DNA of 64,000 bases. It comes from Pediococcus acidilactici (GTDB lineage Bacteria; Bacillota; Bacilli; Lactobacillales; Lactobacillaceae). The translations under genes and the position numbers were made by a program. Shown piece after piece: positions 19,359 through 26,433 of this stretch. The first letter of the stretch is position 1, and the number at the start of each line of letters is the position of its first letter. Location: positions 248,001-312,000 of the forward strand of contig CP103908.1 in assembly GCA_024970065.1 (NCBI GenBank). Direction: 5' to 3'. A model generated the notes under the pieces. It was not told the DNA's origin. It searched no databases and worked only from the letters and a program-made list of their open reading frames with translations.

Positions 19359-19714
19359 TAATAATGTACGACGTCCGCATAAAAGTAAAATCACGTTAAG
19401 CGACTAACACCTATGAAATAGATATAAGATTCCCTAACCTAGCATATATTGGGGGTGTTTAGTTGTACATGCTTTCATCTTCTAAAAGTGAAGAAGGTGC
19501 TCTTAAACTCTATTGTAAGATCGCCTAGTAAATATAGAAGCGGTAAGGAATAAATACAGCATATTCTTGTATTTATTTGCTTGATACTGATTATTTCGTT
19601 TCTATACTGAAAGACGCTTTATTTTTTAATTAGAATGGTTTTTTCATGTTTATTAATCTTTACCAAAATCCATATTCAATTAACTTATATAGATAAAACT
19701 ATTTTTTGGTGATT
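19359..19714 (+). other. Non-coding right end of the AT-rich insert
   Basis: 356 bp without a supported gene. A 21-codon frame beginning TTG near 19462 with GGGGGTG upstream is the only candidate and is too short to claim. The sequence ends at the right copy of the glmU-tail repeat. Confidence 0.4.
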
Positions 19715-19789
19715 AAGGAAGGTTACTTCAAAAAACTTCCGGTTTACGAAGCAGCTTTAGAAGCTGAAAAAGAAAATCAACGTGACTAA
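19715..19789 (+). pseudogene. Duplicated 3' fragment of glmU
   Basis: These are the last 25 codons of glmU, including the stop, identical to 16262-16336 except for one silent change (GAT to GAC before the stop). It has no start and is not expected to be translated. It marks the right boundary of the insertion. Confidence 0.9.
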
Positions 19790-19818
19790 TCATTACTAAA
19801 TTGATCCCTCAAGCACGC
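19715..19818 (+). repeat. Right direct repeat (glmU 3' end)
   Basis: The partner of 16262-16365, offset 3453 bp, 102 of 104 identical. This copy continues into a complete terminator, so it is probably the original chromosomal end of glmU. Confidence 0.95.
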
Positions 19819-19839
19819 AGGTTGCTTGAGGGATTTTTT
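19804..19839 (+). terminator. Original glmU terminator
   Basis: ATCCCTCAAGCA pairs perfectly with TGCTTGAGGGAT (12 bp, 7-nt loop), followed by TTTTT. The left repeat copy contains only the first arm. Confidence 0.93.
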
Positions 19840-19975
19840 GTGTGGCGAAAATTTTGATCGGTAAAAAATACACTATTTTGCGCAAGATTGTAATAATATT
19901 AAGAACTATTTTGATAAGGCATAACAATTTTTTGCGGGTTACCGTGTCAGCCATTTTTAAAATTTAATGAAATGG

Positions 19976-20002
19976 TATATTGAAAAAGTGGAAACGATTT
20001 CT
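19976..20002 (+). promoter_or_regulatory. -10 box and cre site before the toroid/DUF4430/pduV operon
   Basis: TATATT (19976-19981) has no good -35 box, as expected for an activator-dependent promoter. TGGAAACGATTTCT (19989-20002) is a close cre match just downstream. Confidence 0.55.
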
Positions 20003-20024
20003 TTGATTATTTGGAGGGGATAGA

Positions 20025-21116
20025 ATGTTAAAAAGTATAAAGTATAGCGCAGCAGTTGCTGCAGTTGGATTGTTATTAGGCGGTACGGTATCCGCTAGTG
20101 CGGCAAGTTTCACCACGGCAAGCAAGACGGAACAAAAGGATCAGACCGAAAAAGTCTTTACATACGCCAAAAATGACCTTTTAAAGAAGAATCAAGATCT
20201 TGCTAAAGATATGGATTCTGGTAAAACTACCAAGGCCAAATTGTTTGATAAGAAGGCTTACCCAGGAGTAGGAGCTAGTGATGGTTACCAAGATTTGTTA
20301 GTTGGATTGAAACGTCAAGGATACAAGTTTACTGATCAAGACAAACAATTGGTTAAGAAAAACTTGATTGTTTCAAAAAAGAGTACGCCTAAGCAATTAG
20401 CAAATGCCATTATTGGACTTCAAGCTGTGGGCTTTAATCCTAAGGCATATAAAACTAATGGTGAAAAGCTAAACCTAGTAAAAATGCTTTACCAAAATAA
20501 GAAAGTATTGAATAAAAAGACAACTACTAATGAACAAGCTCAAGTTTTAGTAGCGCTGAAGTCAAATAAGAAATTCAAGGCTCCTAAGAAAGCTAAATTT
20601 ACGGTAAAGAAATTAAGCAACAAGCTGGCTAAAAAGCAGATTAAGGTCACTAACCATAAGAGTAAGAACTATAAGAATGATGGTGGTTGGGCATATAACG
20701 ATGATGCTGCTAGCGTAGACGCGGACACTACCGCCATGACTTTAAACGCCCTAGAAATGAGTAAGAGCAAGAACAAGACAGTTAAAAAAGCAATTACTAA
20801 AGGTCGTCATTATTTGAAAGTTAACGTTAATAAAGACGGTGGCTTTGGTATGGATGGTAAGTCCAACGCCAACTCCAATGCTGAAGTTATCACAGCATTA
20901 TCAATGAACAAAAAGTCTTTCAAGAAAATTAACCAAGTTAAGTTGAATGACAAACAAGAAAGCTCCACATTAAAGAACACCTTGTCCTTTGTTAAGAAAG
21001 ACGGTTCTATTAAGGATGCATACGATCAAACCATGGGTGTGGGACAAGTCCTCGTTGCGCTTAGTGCATACCACAACGGAAAATATGCTAACAATGGAGT
21101 TTATCAATTTAAGTAA
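20025..21116 (+). CDS. Secreted alpha/alpha-toroid repeat protein, candidate cobalamin-binding subunit
   Basis: 363 residues with a clear signal peptide (LLLGGTVSASAAS, cleavage near residue 27). The mature part is lysine-rich and helical, with prenyltransferase/transcobalamin-type toroid repeats such as DGGWAYNDDAASVDADTTAMT and DGGFGMDGKSNANSNAEVITA. There is no catalytic DXDD or zinc set, so it should not be an enzyme. The next gene encodes a DUF4430 domain, and the two domain types together make up mammalian intrinsic factor and transcobalamin. It is located directly before the B12-dependent pdu operon. The fold assignment is good; cobalamin binding is inference. GGAGGGG precedes the ATG. 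Confidence 0.7.
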   Translation: MLKSIKYSAAVAAVGLLLGGTVSASAASFTTASKTEQKDQTEKVFTYAKNDLLKKNQDLAKDMDSGKTTKAKLFDKKAYPGVGASDGYQDLLVGLKRQGYKFTDQDKQLVKKNLIVSKKSTPKQLANAIIGLQAVGFNPKAYKTNGEKLNLVKMLYQNKKVLNKKTTTNEQAQVLVALKSNKKFKAPKKAKFTVKKLSNKLAKKQIKVTNHKSKNYKNDGGWAYNDDAASVDADTTAMTLNALEMSKSKNKTVKKAITKGRHYLKVNVNKDGGFGMDGKSNANSNAEVITALSMNKKSFKKINQVKLNDKQESSTLKNTLSFVKKDGSIKDAYDQTMGVGQVLVALSAYHNGKYANNGVYQFK

Positions 21117-21132
21117 GGATTGAGGAAGGCTA

Positions 21133-21591
21133 ATGAAACGAAAATGGTTTTCGCTTTTAGTGGCGGTAGTCCTAATTATCGGTGTGGCAATTGGCTTTGG
21201 TGGAATTTTACATTCTAAAAGTTCCGGTAATGATGATTTAGGTTTTAGCAATGCTAAAGTTGACCCAGATAAGGTGCAAGTCACGGTTGAAACGGATTTA
21301 AAACAGCCCAAAAAGAACCAGCAAATTCTCTTTGATAAACAAATTAAGTATCAAAAAGGGATGACGGCGTTTAGCGCCCTCAAAAAAGTTGCCGGCAAAC
21401 AAGTGGGCTACCAGAACGGGGCAACCGTATATGTCAATCGAATTGGTAAATACACTGAAAATGACGTCCATTCGGGGACGGGCTGGAAATATTACGTTAA
21501 CAATGGCAAAGATATTGCTAAAGCAGCCAATTTAAAAACGTTAAAGGCCGGAGACCATTTGTATTGGAGATTTGTTGATGGATACAAATAA
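21133..21591 (+). CDS. Membrane-anchored DUF4430 protein (transcobalamin beta-domain-like)
   Basis: 152 residues. An N-terminal membrane anchor (residues about 5-27, no lipobox cysteine) is followed by an extracytoplasmic DUF4430 domain at about 70-152. The domain motifs are TAFSALKKV, TVYVNRIGKY, GWKYYVNNG and AGDHLYWRFVDGY. DUF4430 matches the C-terminal cobalamin-lid domain of transcobalamin/intrinsic factor. It lies 16 nt after the toroid gene and overlaps pduV by 14 nt, so the three are one operon. The C-terminal domain of the PocR regulator at 39.5 kb resembles this protein. Its role as a surface B12 receptor with the toroid partner is inferred. Confidence 0.75.
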   Translation: MKRKWFSLLVAVVLIIGVAIGFGGILHSKSSGNDDLGFSNAKVDPDKVQVTVETDLKQPKKNQQILFDKQIKYQKGMTAFSALKKVAGKQVGYQNGATVYVNRIGKYTENDVHSGTGWKYYVNNGKDIAKAANLKTLKAGDHLYWRFVDGYK

Positions 21592-22060
21592 AGTGAGACG
21601 TCCAATGTTTATTGGGCCGATTGGTTGTGGGAAAACCACCCTATTACAGCGAATCAATCATTTAGAAATGCATTACAATAAAACGCAGTCAATTGAGTTT
21701 TATAACAACATTATTGATACTCCTGGTGAGTACATTGAACATCGCCGCATGTACACTAACTTAGCAACCACCGCGATGGACGCGGGAGTAATCGTTCTTA
21801 TGCAAAGTGCGGTAGACAGTCGGATTGTTTTCCCAGAGGCGTTTGGGACCATGTTTGCTAGACCGTTAGTGGGCGTGGTTACTAAAATTGATTTGGCAGA
21901 AGACGACGCGCAGATCAACTTAGTGAAGCAGCGGCTTAAAAGTGCTGGAACAAAACGAGTGTTTACGTTGTCTGCGATGACTAACCAAAATGTTAATGAG
22001 TTTGTTGAATTTTTGCGCAAGAACCGTGAACAACAGTCGAAAACCAATAAATTAGATTAG
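21578..22060 (+). CDS. pduV: PduV/EutP-family GTPase-like protein
   Basis: 160 residues. P-loop GPIGCGKTTLLQRI, DTPGEY (G3) and TKID (G4) show a small Ras-like fold of the EutP/PduV family, which associates with the outside of microcompartments in Salmonella. The ATG at 21578 has GGAGA upstream, inside the end of the DUF4430 gene. In Salmonella pduV is near the end of the main operon. Here it is uncoupled from it and joined to the candidate cobalamin-binding genes. A terminator follows. Confidence 0.88.
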   Translation: MDTNKVRRPMFIGPIGCGKTTLLQRINHLEMHYNKTQSIEFYNNIIDTPGEYIEHRRMYTNLATTAMDAGVIVLMQSAVDSRIVFPEAFGTMFARPLVGVVTKIDLAEDDAQINLVKQRLKSAGTKRVFTLSAMTNQNVNEFVEFLRKNREQQSKTNKLD

Positions 22061-22069
22061 TTTCAATTT

Positions 22070-22112
22070 AAGAAGACTCGGATAGTAGAACTATTTCGAG
22101 TCTTCTTTTTTA
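22070..22112 (+). terminator. Rho-independent terminator after pduV
   Basis: AAGAAGACTCG (22070-22080) pairs with CGAGTCTTCTT (22097-22107), followed by T-rich sequence. It separates this operon from pduA. Confidence 0.9.
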
Positions 22113-22237
22113 TGGATTTTTAGAGACAACGCAGTTATTTGTCTGAGAAATTAATAAATTATTGTGATTTCTGGAGTTAATAACCATTTTTATTCTAAAA
22201 GTCTAAAATGCAATGGTTTAATTTTGTCATTATGGAA

Positions 22238-22318
22238 AATATTTTACTTTGAACAGTCTTAATCAACCAGATTGCGAAATTAATGCCTTTAAAAAATGCA
22301 AACGGTTTCAATTATACT
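22238..22318 (+). promoter_or_regulatory. pduA promoter region: candidate activator site, cre and -10 box
   Basis: TGCAAACGGTTTCA (22297-22310) is a cre site directly before TATACT (22313-22318), with no good -35 box. AATATTTTAC (22238-22247) recurs between pocR and the ECF genes (40738-40747, other strand) and is a candidate PocR site. Activation by PocR and repression by CcpA are inferred. Confidence 0.55.
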
Positions 22319-22377
22319 GAAATTGGATCCGGTCGTGCCGTAACGATTGGAAAATAAAAAATCGGAGGAATTATCTC

Positions 22378-22656
22378 ATGGAACATGAAGCATTAGGATT
22401 AATCGAAACAAAAGGTTTGGTTGCATCAATTGAAGCAGCGGATGCAATGGTTAAGGCAGCTAATGTTGATTTGATTGGTCAAGAAAAAATTGGCCATGGT
22501 TTAGTAACGGTAATGGTTCGCGGAGATGTTGGTGCGGTTAAGGCTTCGGTAGATGCTGGAGTAACGGCGGCTGAAGAGATTGGCGAAGTTCTTTCAAGCT
22601 ACGTAATCCCTCGTCCACACGCAGATGTTGAAAACATTTTGCCTAATAAAGAGTAA
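22378..22656 (+). CDS. pduA: Microcompartment shell protein PduA (BMC-H hexamer)
   Basis: 92 residues, a single BMC domain: [24 protein letters not shown] at the start and [14 protein letters not shown] later. It forms hexameric facets with a central pore for diol/glycerol entry. It is almost identical to PduJ at 29116, as in other pdu operons, and is the first gene of the main operon behind CGGAGG. A weak hairpin after it may raise its dosage relative to downstream genes. Confidence 0.95.
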   Translation: MEHEALGLIETKGLVASIEAADAMVKAANVDLIGQEKIGHGLVTVMVRGDVGAVKASVDAGVTAAEEIGEVLSSYVIPRPHADVENILPNKE

Positions 22657-22658
22657 TT

Positions 22659-22685
22659 AATTGTTAAAATAAACAATTTATTTTT
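22659..22685 (+). terminator. Weak attenuator-like hairpin between pduA and pduB
   Basis: AATTGTT (22659-22665) pairs with AACAATT (22672-22678), followed by TATTTTT. The short AT-only stem suggests partial termination or RNA stabilisation favouring pduA. Confidence 0.4.
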
Positions 22686-22712
22686 AAGCAGTTTTCATCT
22701 GGAGGGATGAAT

Positions 22713-23435
22713 ATGAACAATTTTTTTAATTCAACTAGTACGGTTCCTGAATACGTTGGTTCTAGTGAAATCGGAGACACGATTGGAATGTGTATCCCTA
22801 GTGTTGATGCGATGTTGCTAGACGAATTACACGTGAGTACTAAGGAGTATTCAGTTATCGGGATTTTGAGTTCTCGAACGGGCGCTGGTCCACAAATTAT
22901 GGCGATGGACGAAGCGGTTAAGGCGACCAATACGGAAGTTTTGGACATTGAATTGCCACGTGACACAAAAGGTGGTGCGGGGCACGGCGTCTTGATCTTA
23001 ATCGGCGGCAGTGATCCTTCGGACGTGCGCCAAGCAATTAACGTAGCATTAGATAATTTATCAAGAACGTTTGGCGACGTATACAACACTCCGGCTGGAC
23101 ACCTAGAACTACAGTTTACAGCGAGTGCTTCCGGTGCGGTACATACTGCATTTGGGGCTCCCTTAGGTAAGGCATACGGTTTGATTTGTGGTGCGCCTTC
23201 TGGAATCGGAGTGGTAATGGCCGATACCGCAATTAAAACCGCGGGGGTTGACGTCTTAAGTTTTGCCTCTCCTGGTCACGGAACTAGTTTTTCTAATGAA
23301 GGAATCGTCCATATTAGCGGTGATTCTGGTGCAGTTCGTCAAGCTGTAATGGCTGGACGAGCGGTCGGTTTAAAGCTTCTGGGACAACTAGCCGGTAGTG
23401 AACCAAAGAATGATTTTCCATCCTATATCAAGTAG
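22713..23435 (+). CDS. pduB: Microcompartment shell protein PduB (tandem BMC, trimer)
   Basis: 240 residues, two BMC domains in tandem after a short N-terminal tail. Typical stretches are IGDTIGMCIPSVDAMLL and LSFASPGHGTSFSNEG. It forms trimeric shell tiles; in Salmonella the N-terminal tail of PduB links shell and enzymes. I use the ATG at 22713, six bases after GGAGGG, since the ATG at 22707 abuts the ribosome site. Confidence 0.94.
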   Translation: MNNFFNSTSTVPEYVGSSEIGDTIGMCIPSVDAMLLDELHVSTKEYSVIGILSSRTGAGPQIMAMDEAVKATNTEVLDIELPRDTKGGAGHGVLILIGGSDPSDVRQAINVALDNLSRTFGDVYNTPAGHLELQFTASASGAVHTAFGAPLGKAYGLICGAPSGIGVVMADTAIKTAGVDVLSFASPGHGTSFSNEGIVHISGDSGAVRQAVMAGRAVGLKLLGQLAGSEPKNDFPSYIK

Positions 23436-23456
23436 TAAATGGAAAGGAGTAGTATT

Positions 23457-25133
23457 TTGAAACGGCAAAAACGATTTGAAGAACTCGAAAAACGTCCGAT
23501 TCACGAGGACGGTTTTATTAAAGAATGGCCTGACGAAGGCTTAGTAGCAATGATGGGACCCAACGACCCCAAGCCAAGCATTAAAATTGAAAACGGCGTG
23601 GTTACGGAGTTAGACGGAAAAAAGCGGGCAGATTTCGATTTGATTGACCTATACATTGCAAAATACGGGATTAAATTGGAAAACGCTGAAAAGGTAATGG
23701 CGATGGATTCGACTAAAATCGCCCACATGTTAGTCGATCCTAACGTATCCCGTAAAGACATTATTGCAATTACCACTGCGATGACGCCAGCAAAGGCTGA
23801 AGAAGTTATTAGTAAATTAAACTTCGGCGAAATGATTATGGCAACTCAAAAGATGCGGCCGCGACGGACACCGGCTACCCAAAGTCACGTTACCAACATT
23901 CGGGATAATCCGGTATTAATCGCGGCAGATGCAGCGGATGCAGCTTTACGTGGTTTCCCTGAACAAGAAACGACCACCGCGGTAGCACGTTATGCACCAC
24001 TTAACGCTATTTCACTAATGGTCGGAGCACAAACTGGGCGTCCCGGAGTTTTGACACAATGTTCAGTTGAGGAAGCAACCGAACTTAACTTAGGGATGCG
24101 AGGCTTCACTGGTTATGCGGAAACCATTTCAGTGTATGGTACTGACCGGGTTTTCACTGACGGTGACGACACCCCTTGGTCAAAAGGCTTTTTGGCATCT
24201 TGTTACGCATCCCGTGGTTTAAAGATGCGTTTCACATCTGGTTCGGGATCCGAAGCCATGATGGGTTATACCGAAGGCAAATCAATGCTTTACTTAGAGG
24301 CTCGGTGCATTTTCATTACCAAAGCTTCTGGGGTACAAGGATTGCAAAATGGTGGGGTTAGCTGTATCGGAATTCCTGGCGCCGTTCCTTCTGGGATTCG
24401 TTCGGTAATGGGTGAAAACCTATTATGCATGATGCTTGATTTGGAATGCGCTTCCGGAAATGACCAAGCCTTCTCCCATTCAGACATGCGGCGTACGGAA
24501 CGGTTACTAGGTCAATTTATTGCGGGAACGGACTACGTTTCTTCTGGATATTCTTCAACGCCTAATTACGACAATACCTTTGCGGGTTCGAATACCGATG
24601 CCATGGATTACGATGACTATTACATCATGGAACGCGATTTAATGATTAATGGTGGGATTCACCCAGTATCAGAAGAAGAGGTCATTAAAGGCCGGAATAA
24701 GGCAGCTCGGGCATTGCAAGCGGTATTTGATGAACTAGGCTTACCAAAGATTACTGACGAAGAAGTGGAAGCGGCAACTTACGCGAATACTTCTAAAGAT
24801 ATGCCTGAACGTAATATGGTTGAGGATATGAAGGCTGCTCAAGAACTATTAGATCGTGGCGTAACTGCAGTAGATATTATTAAAGCGCTTTACACTCGCG
24901 GATTTAAAGACGTTGCTGAAGCAGTATTAAATTTGCAGAAGCAAAAAGTATGTGGTGATTTCTTACAAACGTCTTCGATCTTTGATAAAGACTGGAACAT
25001 TATTTCAGCGGTCAATGATGCAAATGATTATCAGGGTCCGGGTACCGGATACCGTTTGGACGAAGATAAGGAAGAATGGGAACGCATTAAGAACGTTCCA
25101 TTTGCCATTGATCCAGGAAATATGAAGTTTTAA
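23457..25133 (+). CDS. pduC: Diol/glycerol dehydratase large subunit
   Basis: 558 residues, the adenosylcobalamin-dependent TIM-barrel subunit. It dehydrates 1,2-propanediol to propionaldehyde and glycerol to 3-hydroxypropionaldehyde. The start is TTG at 23457 (KRQKRFEELEKRPIHEDGF), with AAAGGAG upstream; the ATG at 23439 would include the ribosome site. Length and N-terminus agree with Lactobacillus PduC. Family stretches include GFTGYAETISVYGT, FTSGSGSEAMMGY and DLECASGNDQAF. The glycerol kinase, MIP channel and this enzyme make glycerol as well as diol use plausible. Confidence 0.96.
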   Translation: MKRQKRFEELEKRPIHEDGFIKEWPDEGLVAMMGPNDPKPSIKIENGVVTELDGKKRADFDLIDLYIAKYGIKLENAEKVMAMDSTKIAHMLVDPNVSRKDIIAITTAMTPAKAEEVISKLNFGEMIMATQKMRPRRTPATQSHVTNIRDNPVLIAADAADAALRGFPEQETTTAVARYAPLNAISLMVGAQTGRPGVLTQCSVEEATELNLGMRGFTGYAETISVYGTDRVFTDGDDTPWSKGFLASCYASRGLKMRFTSGSGSEAMMGYTEGKSMLYLEARCIFITKASGVQGLQNGGVSCIGIPGAVPSGIRSVMGENLLCMMLDLECASGNDQAFSHSDMRRTERLLGQFIAGTDYVSSGYSSTPNYDNTFAGSNTDAMDYDDYYIMERDLMINGGIHPVSEEEVIKGRNKAARALQAVFDELGLPKITDEEVEAATYANTSKDMPERNMVEDMKAAQELLDRGVTAVDIIKALYTRGFKDVAEAVLNLQKQKVCGDFLQTSSIFDKDWNIISAVNDANDYQGPGTGYRLDEDKEEWERIKNVPFAIDPGNMKF

Positions 25134-25151
25134 TCAAAGGAGGAAGCGTAA

Positions 25152-25880
25152 ATGTCTCAAACAATTGATGAAAACATATTAAGAAAAATCATAAGAGAAG
25201 TTTTGGCTGAGAACCAAAATATGGATACGCCAATTTCTTTTAAAGATGAGTCAACTTCTTCCGCCCAAAGTACGCAACCAAAGGTTGAAAGTGAGGACCG
25301 TTCCACAATTTCGCGGCCAGTTAGCGAGAAAAAGTTAAGCTGGTTTAAACACGTAGGTAAAGCTAAGCCAGGTTTTTCTAAAGACGAAGTAGTTATTGGG
25401 GTCGCACCTGCGTTTGCGGAAGTTTTGGAAAAGAATATGACGGGATTACCTCATAAAGATATTTTACGTCAAGTAATTGCGGGTATCGAAGAAGAAGGTT
25501 TAAAGGCTCGGGTAGTGAAAATTTATCGGACTTCAGACGTTTCATTTTGTGGTGCCGAAGCCGATAAATTGTCTGGTTCGGGTATTGCGGTAGCCATCCA
25601 GTCGAAAGGAACGGCGATTATTCACCAAAAGGATCAAGAACCGCTCTCTAATCTGGAATTATTCCCCCAAGCTCCAGTGCTGGACTTAGATACTTATCGG
25701 GCGATTGGTAAAAATGCGGCTGAATATGCAAAAGGAATGTCGCCAAATCCAGTGCCAACCGTGAATGATCAGATGGCTCGGGTAGCTTACCAAGCGATTT
25801 CAGCTTTAATGCATATTAAAGAAACTAAGCAAGTTGAACCTGGACGTCCGGCTGAAGAAATTGAAGTAAATTTTGATTAG
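25152..25880 (+). CDS. pduD: Diol/glycerol dehydratase medium subunit
   Basis: 242 residues. The first 18 residues ([19 protein letters not shown]) form an amphipathic encapsulation helix, followed by a low-complexity Ser/Thr/Gln linker to about residue 55. The beta-subunit domain has [15 protein letters not shown] and the base-side cobalamin contact region. AAAGGAGG precedes the ATG. It joins PduC and PduE in the (abc)2 enzyme within the microcompartment. Confidence 0.95.
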   Translation: MSQTIDENILRKIIREVLAENQNMDTPISFKDESTSSAQSTQPKVESEDRSTISRPVSEKKLSWFKHVGKAKPGFSKDEVVIGVAPAFAEVLEKNMTGLPHKDILRQVIAGIEEEGLKARVVKIYRTSDVSFCGAEADKLSGSGIAVAIQSKGTAIIHQKDQEPLSNLELFPQAPVLDLDTYRAIGKNAAEYAKGMSPNPVPTVNDQMARVAYQAISALMHIKETKQVEPGRPAEEIEVNFD

Positions 25881-25891
25881 GAGGGAAAGTA

Positions 25892-26422
25892 ATGAGTGAA
25901 ATCGATGATTTAGTGGCCAAAATTATGAGCCAGATGGGCGATCAAGCTCCTAAAGATGAATCTAAAACAGCAACGCCCACTCCTTCTCAAACGGCGACTC
26001 ATGAGGCACCGTTAACGACAAAGGATTATCCACTTTATTCCAAGCATCCGGAATTAGTTCATTCACCATCGGGAAGTGATCTAGACGATCTCAATATTGA
26101 TAACGTTTTAAATGGCGAGGTTAAGCCTAAAGATTTACGAATCACAGCGGAAACACTACGGTTACAAGGACAAGTTGCAGTAGACTCCGGACGTGACGCG
26201 ATTCAAAAAAACTTCCAACGGGCTGCCGAATTAACCGTAATCCCTGATGAACGACTATTGGAAATGTATAACGCTTTACGGCCGTATCGCTCTACCAAAC
26301 AAGAACTGCTTGATATTGCTAAAGAATTGCGCGACCAGTATAATGCCAAAATTTGTGCAGACTGGTTTGAAGAAGCAGCCGAATTTTATGAAACCCGCAA
26401 AAAATTAAAGGGCGACAATTAA
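25892..26422 (+). CDS. pduE: Diol/glycerol dehydratase small subunit
   Basis: 176 residues. A short amphipathic N-terminus (SEIDDLVAKIMSQMG) and a Pro/Thr-rich linker precede the helical gamma-subunit domain, with ETLRLQGQVAVDSGRD and PDERLLEMYNALRPYRST. It starts 11 nt after pduD behind AGGAGGG. Confidence 0.95.
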   Translation: MSEIDDLVAKIMSQMGDQAPKDESKTATPTPSQTATHEAPLTTKDYPLYSKHPELVHSPSGSDLDDLNIDNVLNGEVKPKDLRITAETLRLQGQVAVDSGRDAIQKNFQRAAELTVIPDERLLEMYNALRPYRSTKQELLDIAKELRDQYNAKICADWFEEAAEFYETRKKLKGDN

Positions 26423-26433
26423 GGAGCATTTTT

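Larger units (their letters stand above)
16366..19714 (+). mobile_element. AT-rich inserted segment (3.35 kb) carrying hrtRBA-like genes
   Basis: The segment between the two glmU-tail repeats is clearly richer in A+T than its neighbours, uses different codons, and splits glmU from its original terminator. It carries a TetR regulator, an ABC permease and an ABC ATPase, but no integrase or transposase that I can recognise. The pattern of an intact gene end, cargo and a duplicated gene end is that of site-specific or homologous integration at a gene 3' end, with the integrase absent or supplied in trans. Confidence 0.75.

Noticed and set aside
19462..19527. Short 21-codon frame with a possible ribosome site in the insert
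   Set aside because: It is too short, has no recognisable sequence, and the GGGGGTG could be chance.
16366..19714. Complete ICE, prophage or insertion sequence
   Set aside because: No integrase, transposase, relaxase or terminal inverted repeats were found; only the direct repeats and foreign composition are supported.
20025..21116. Annotation as a squalene cyclase or prenyltransferase
   Set aside because: The protein is secreted and lysine-rich and lacks the catalytic DXDD and zinc-ligand residues; only the toroid fold is supported.
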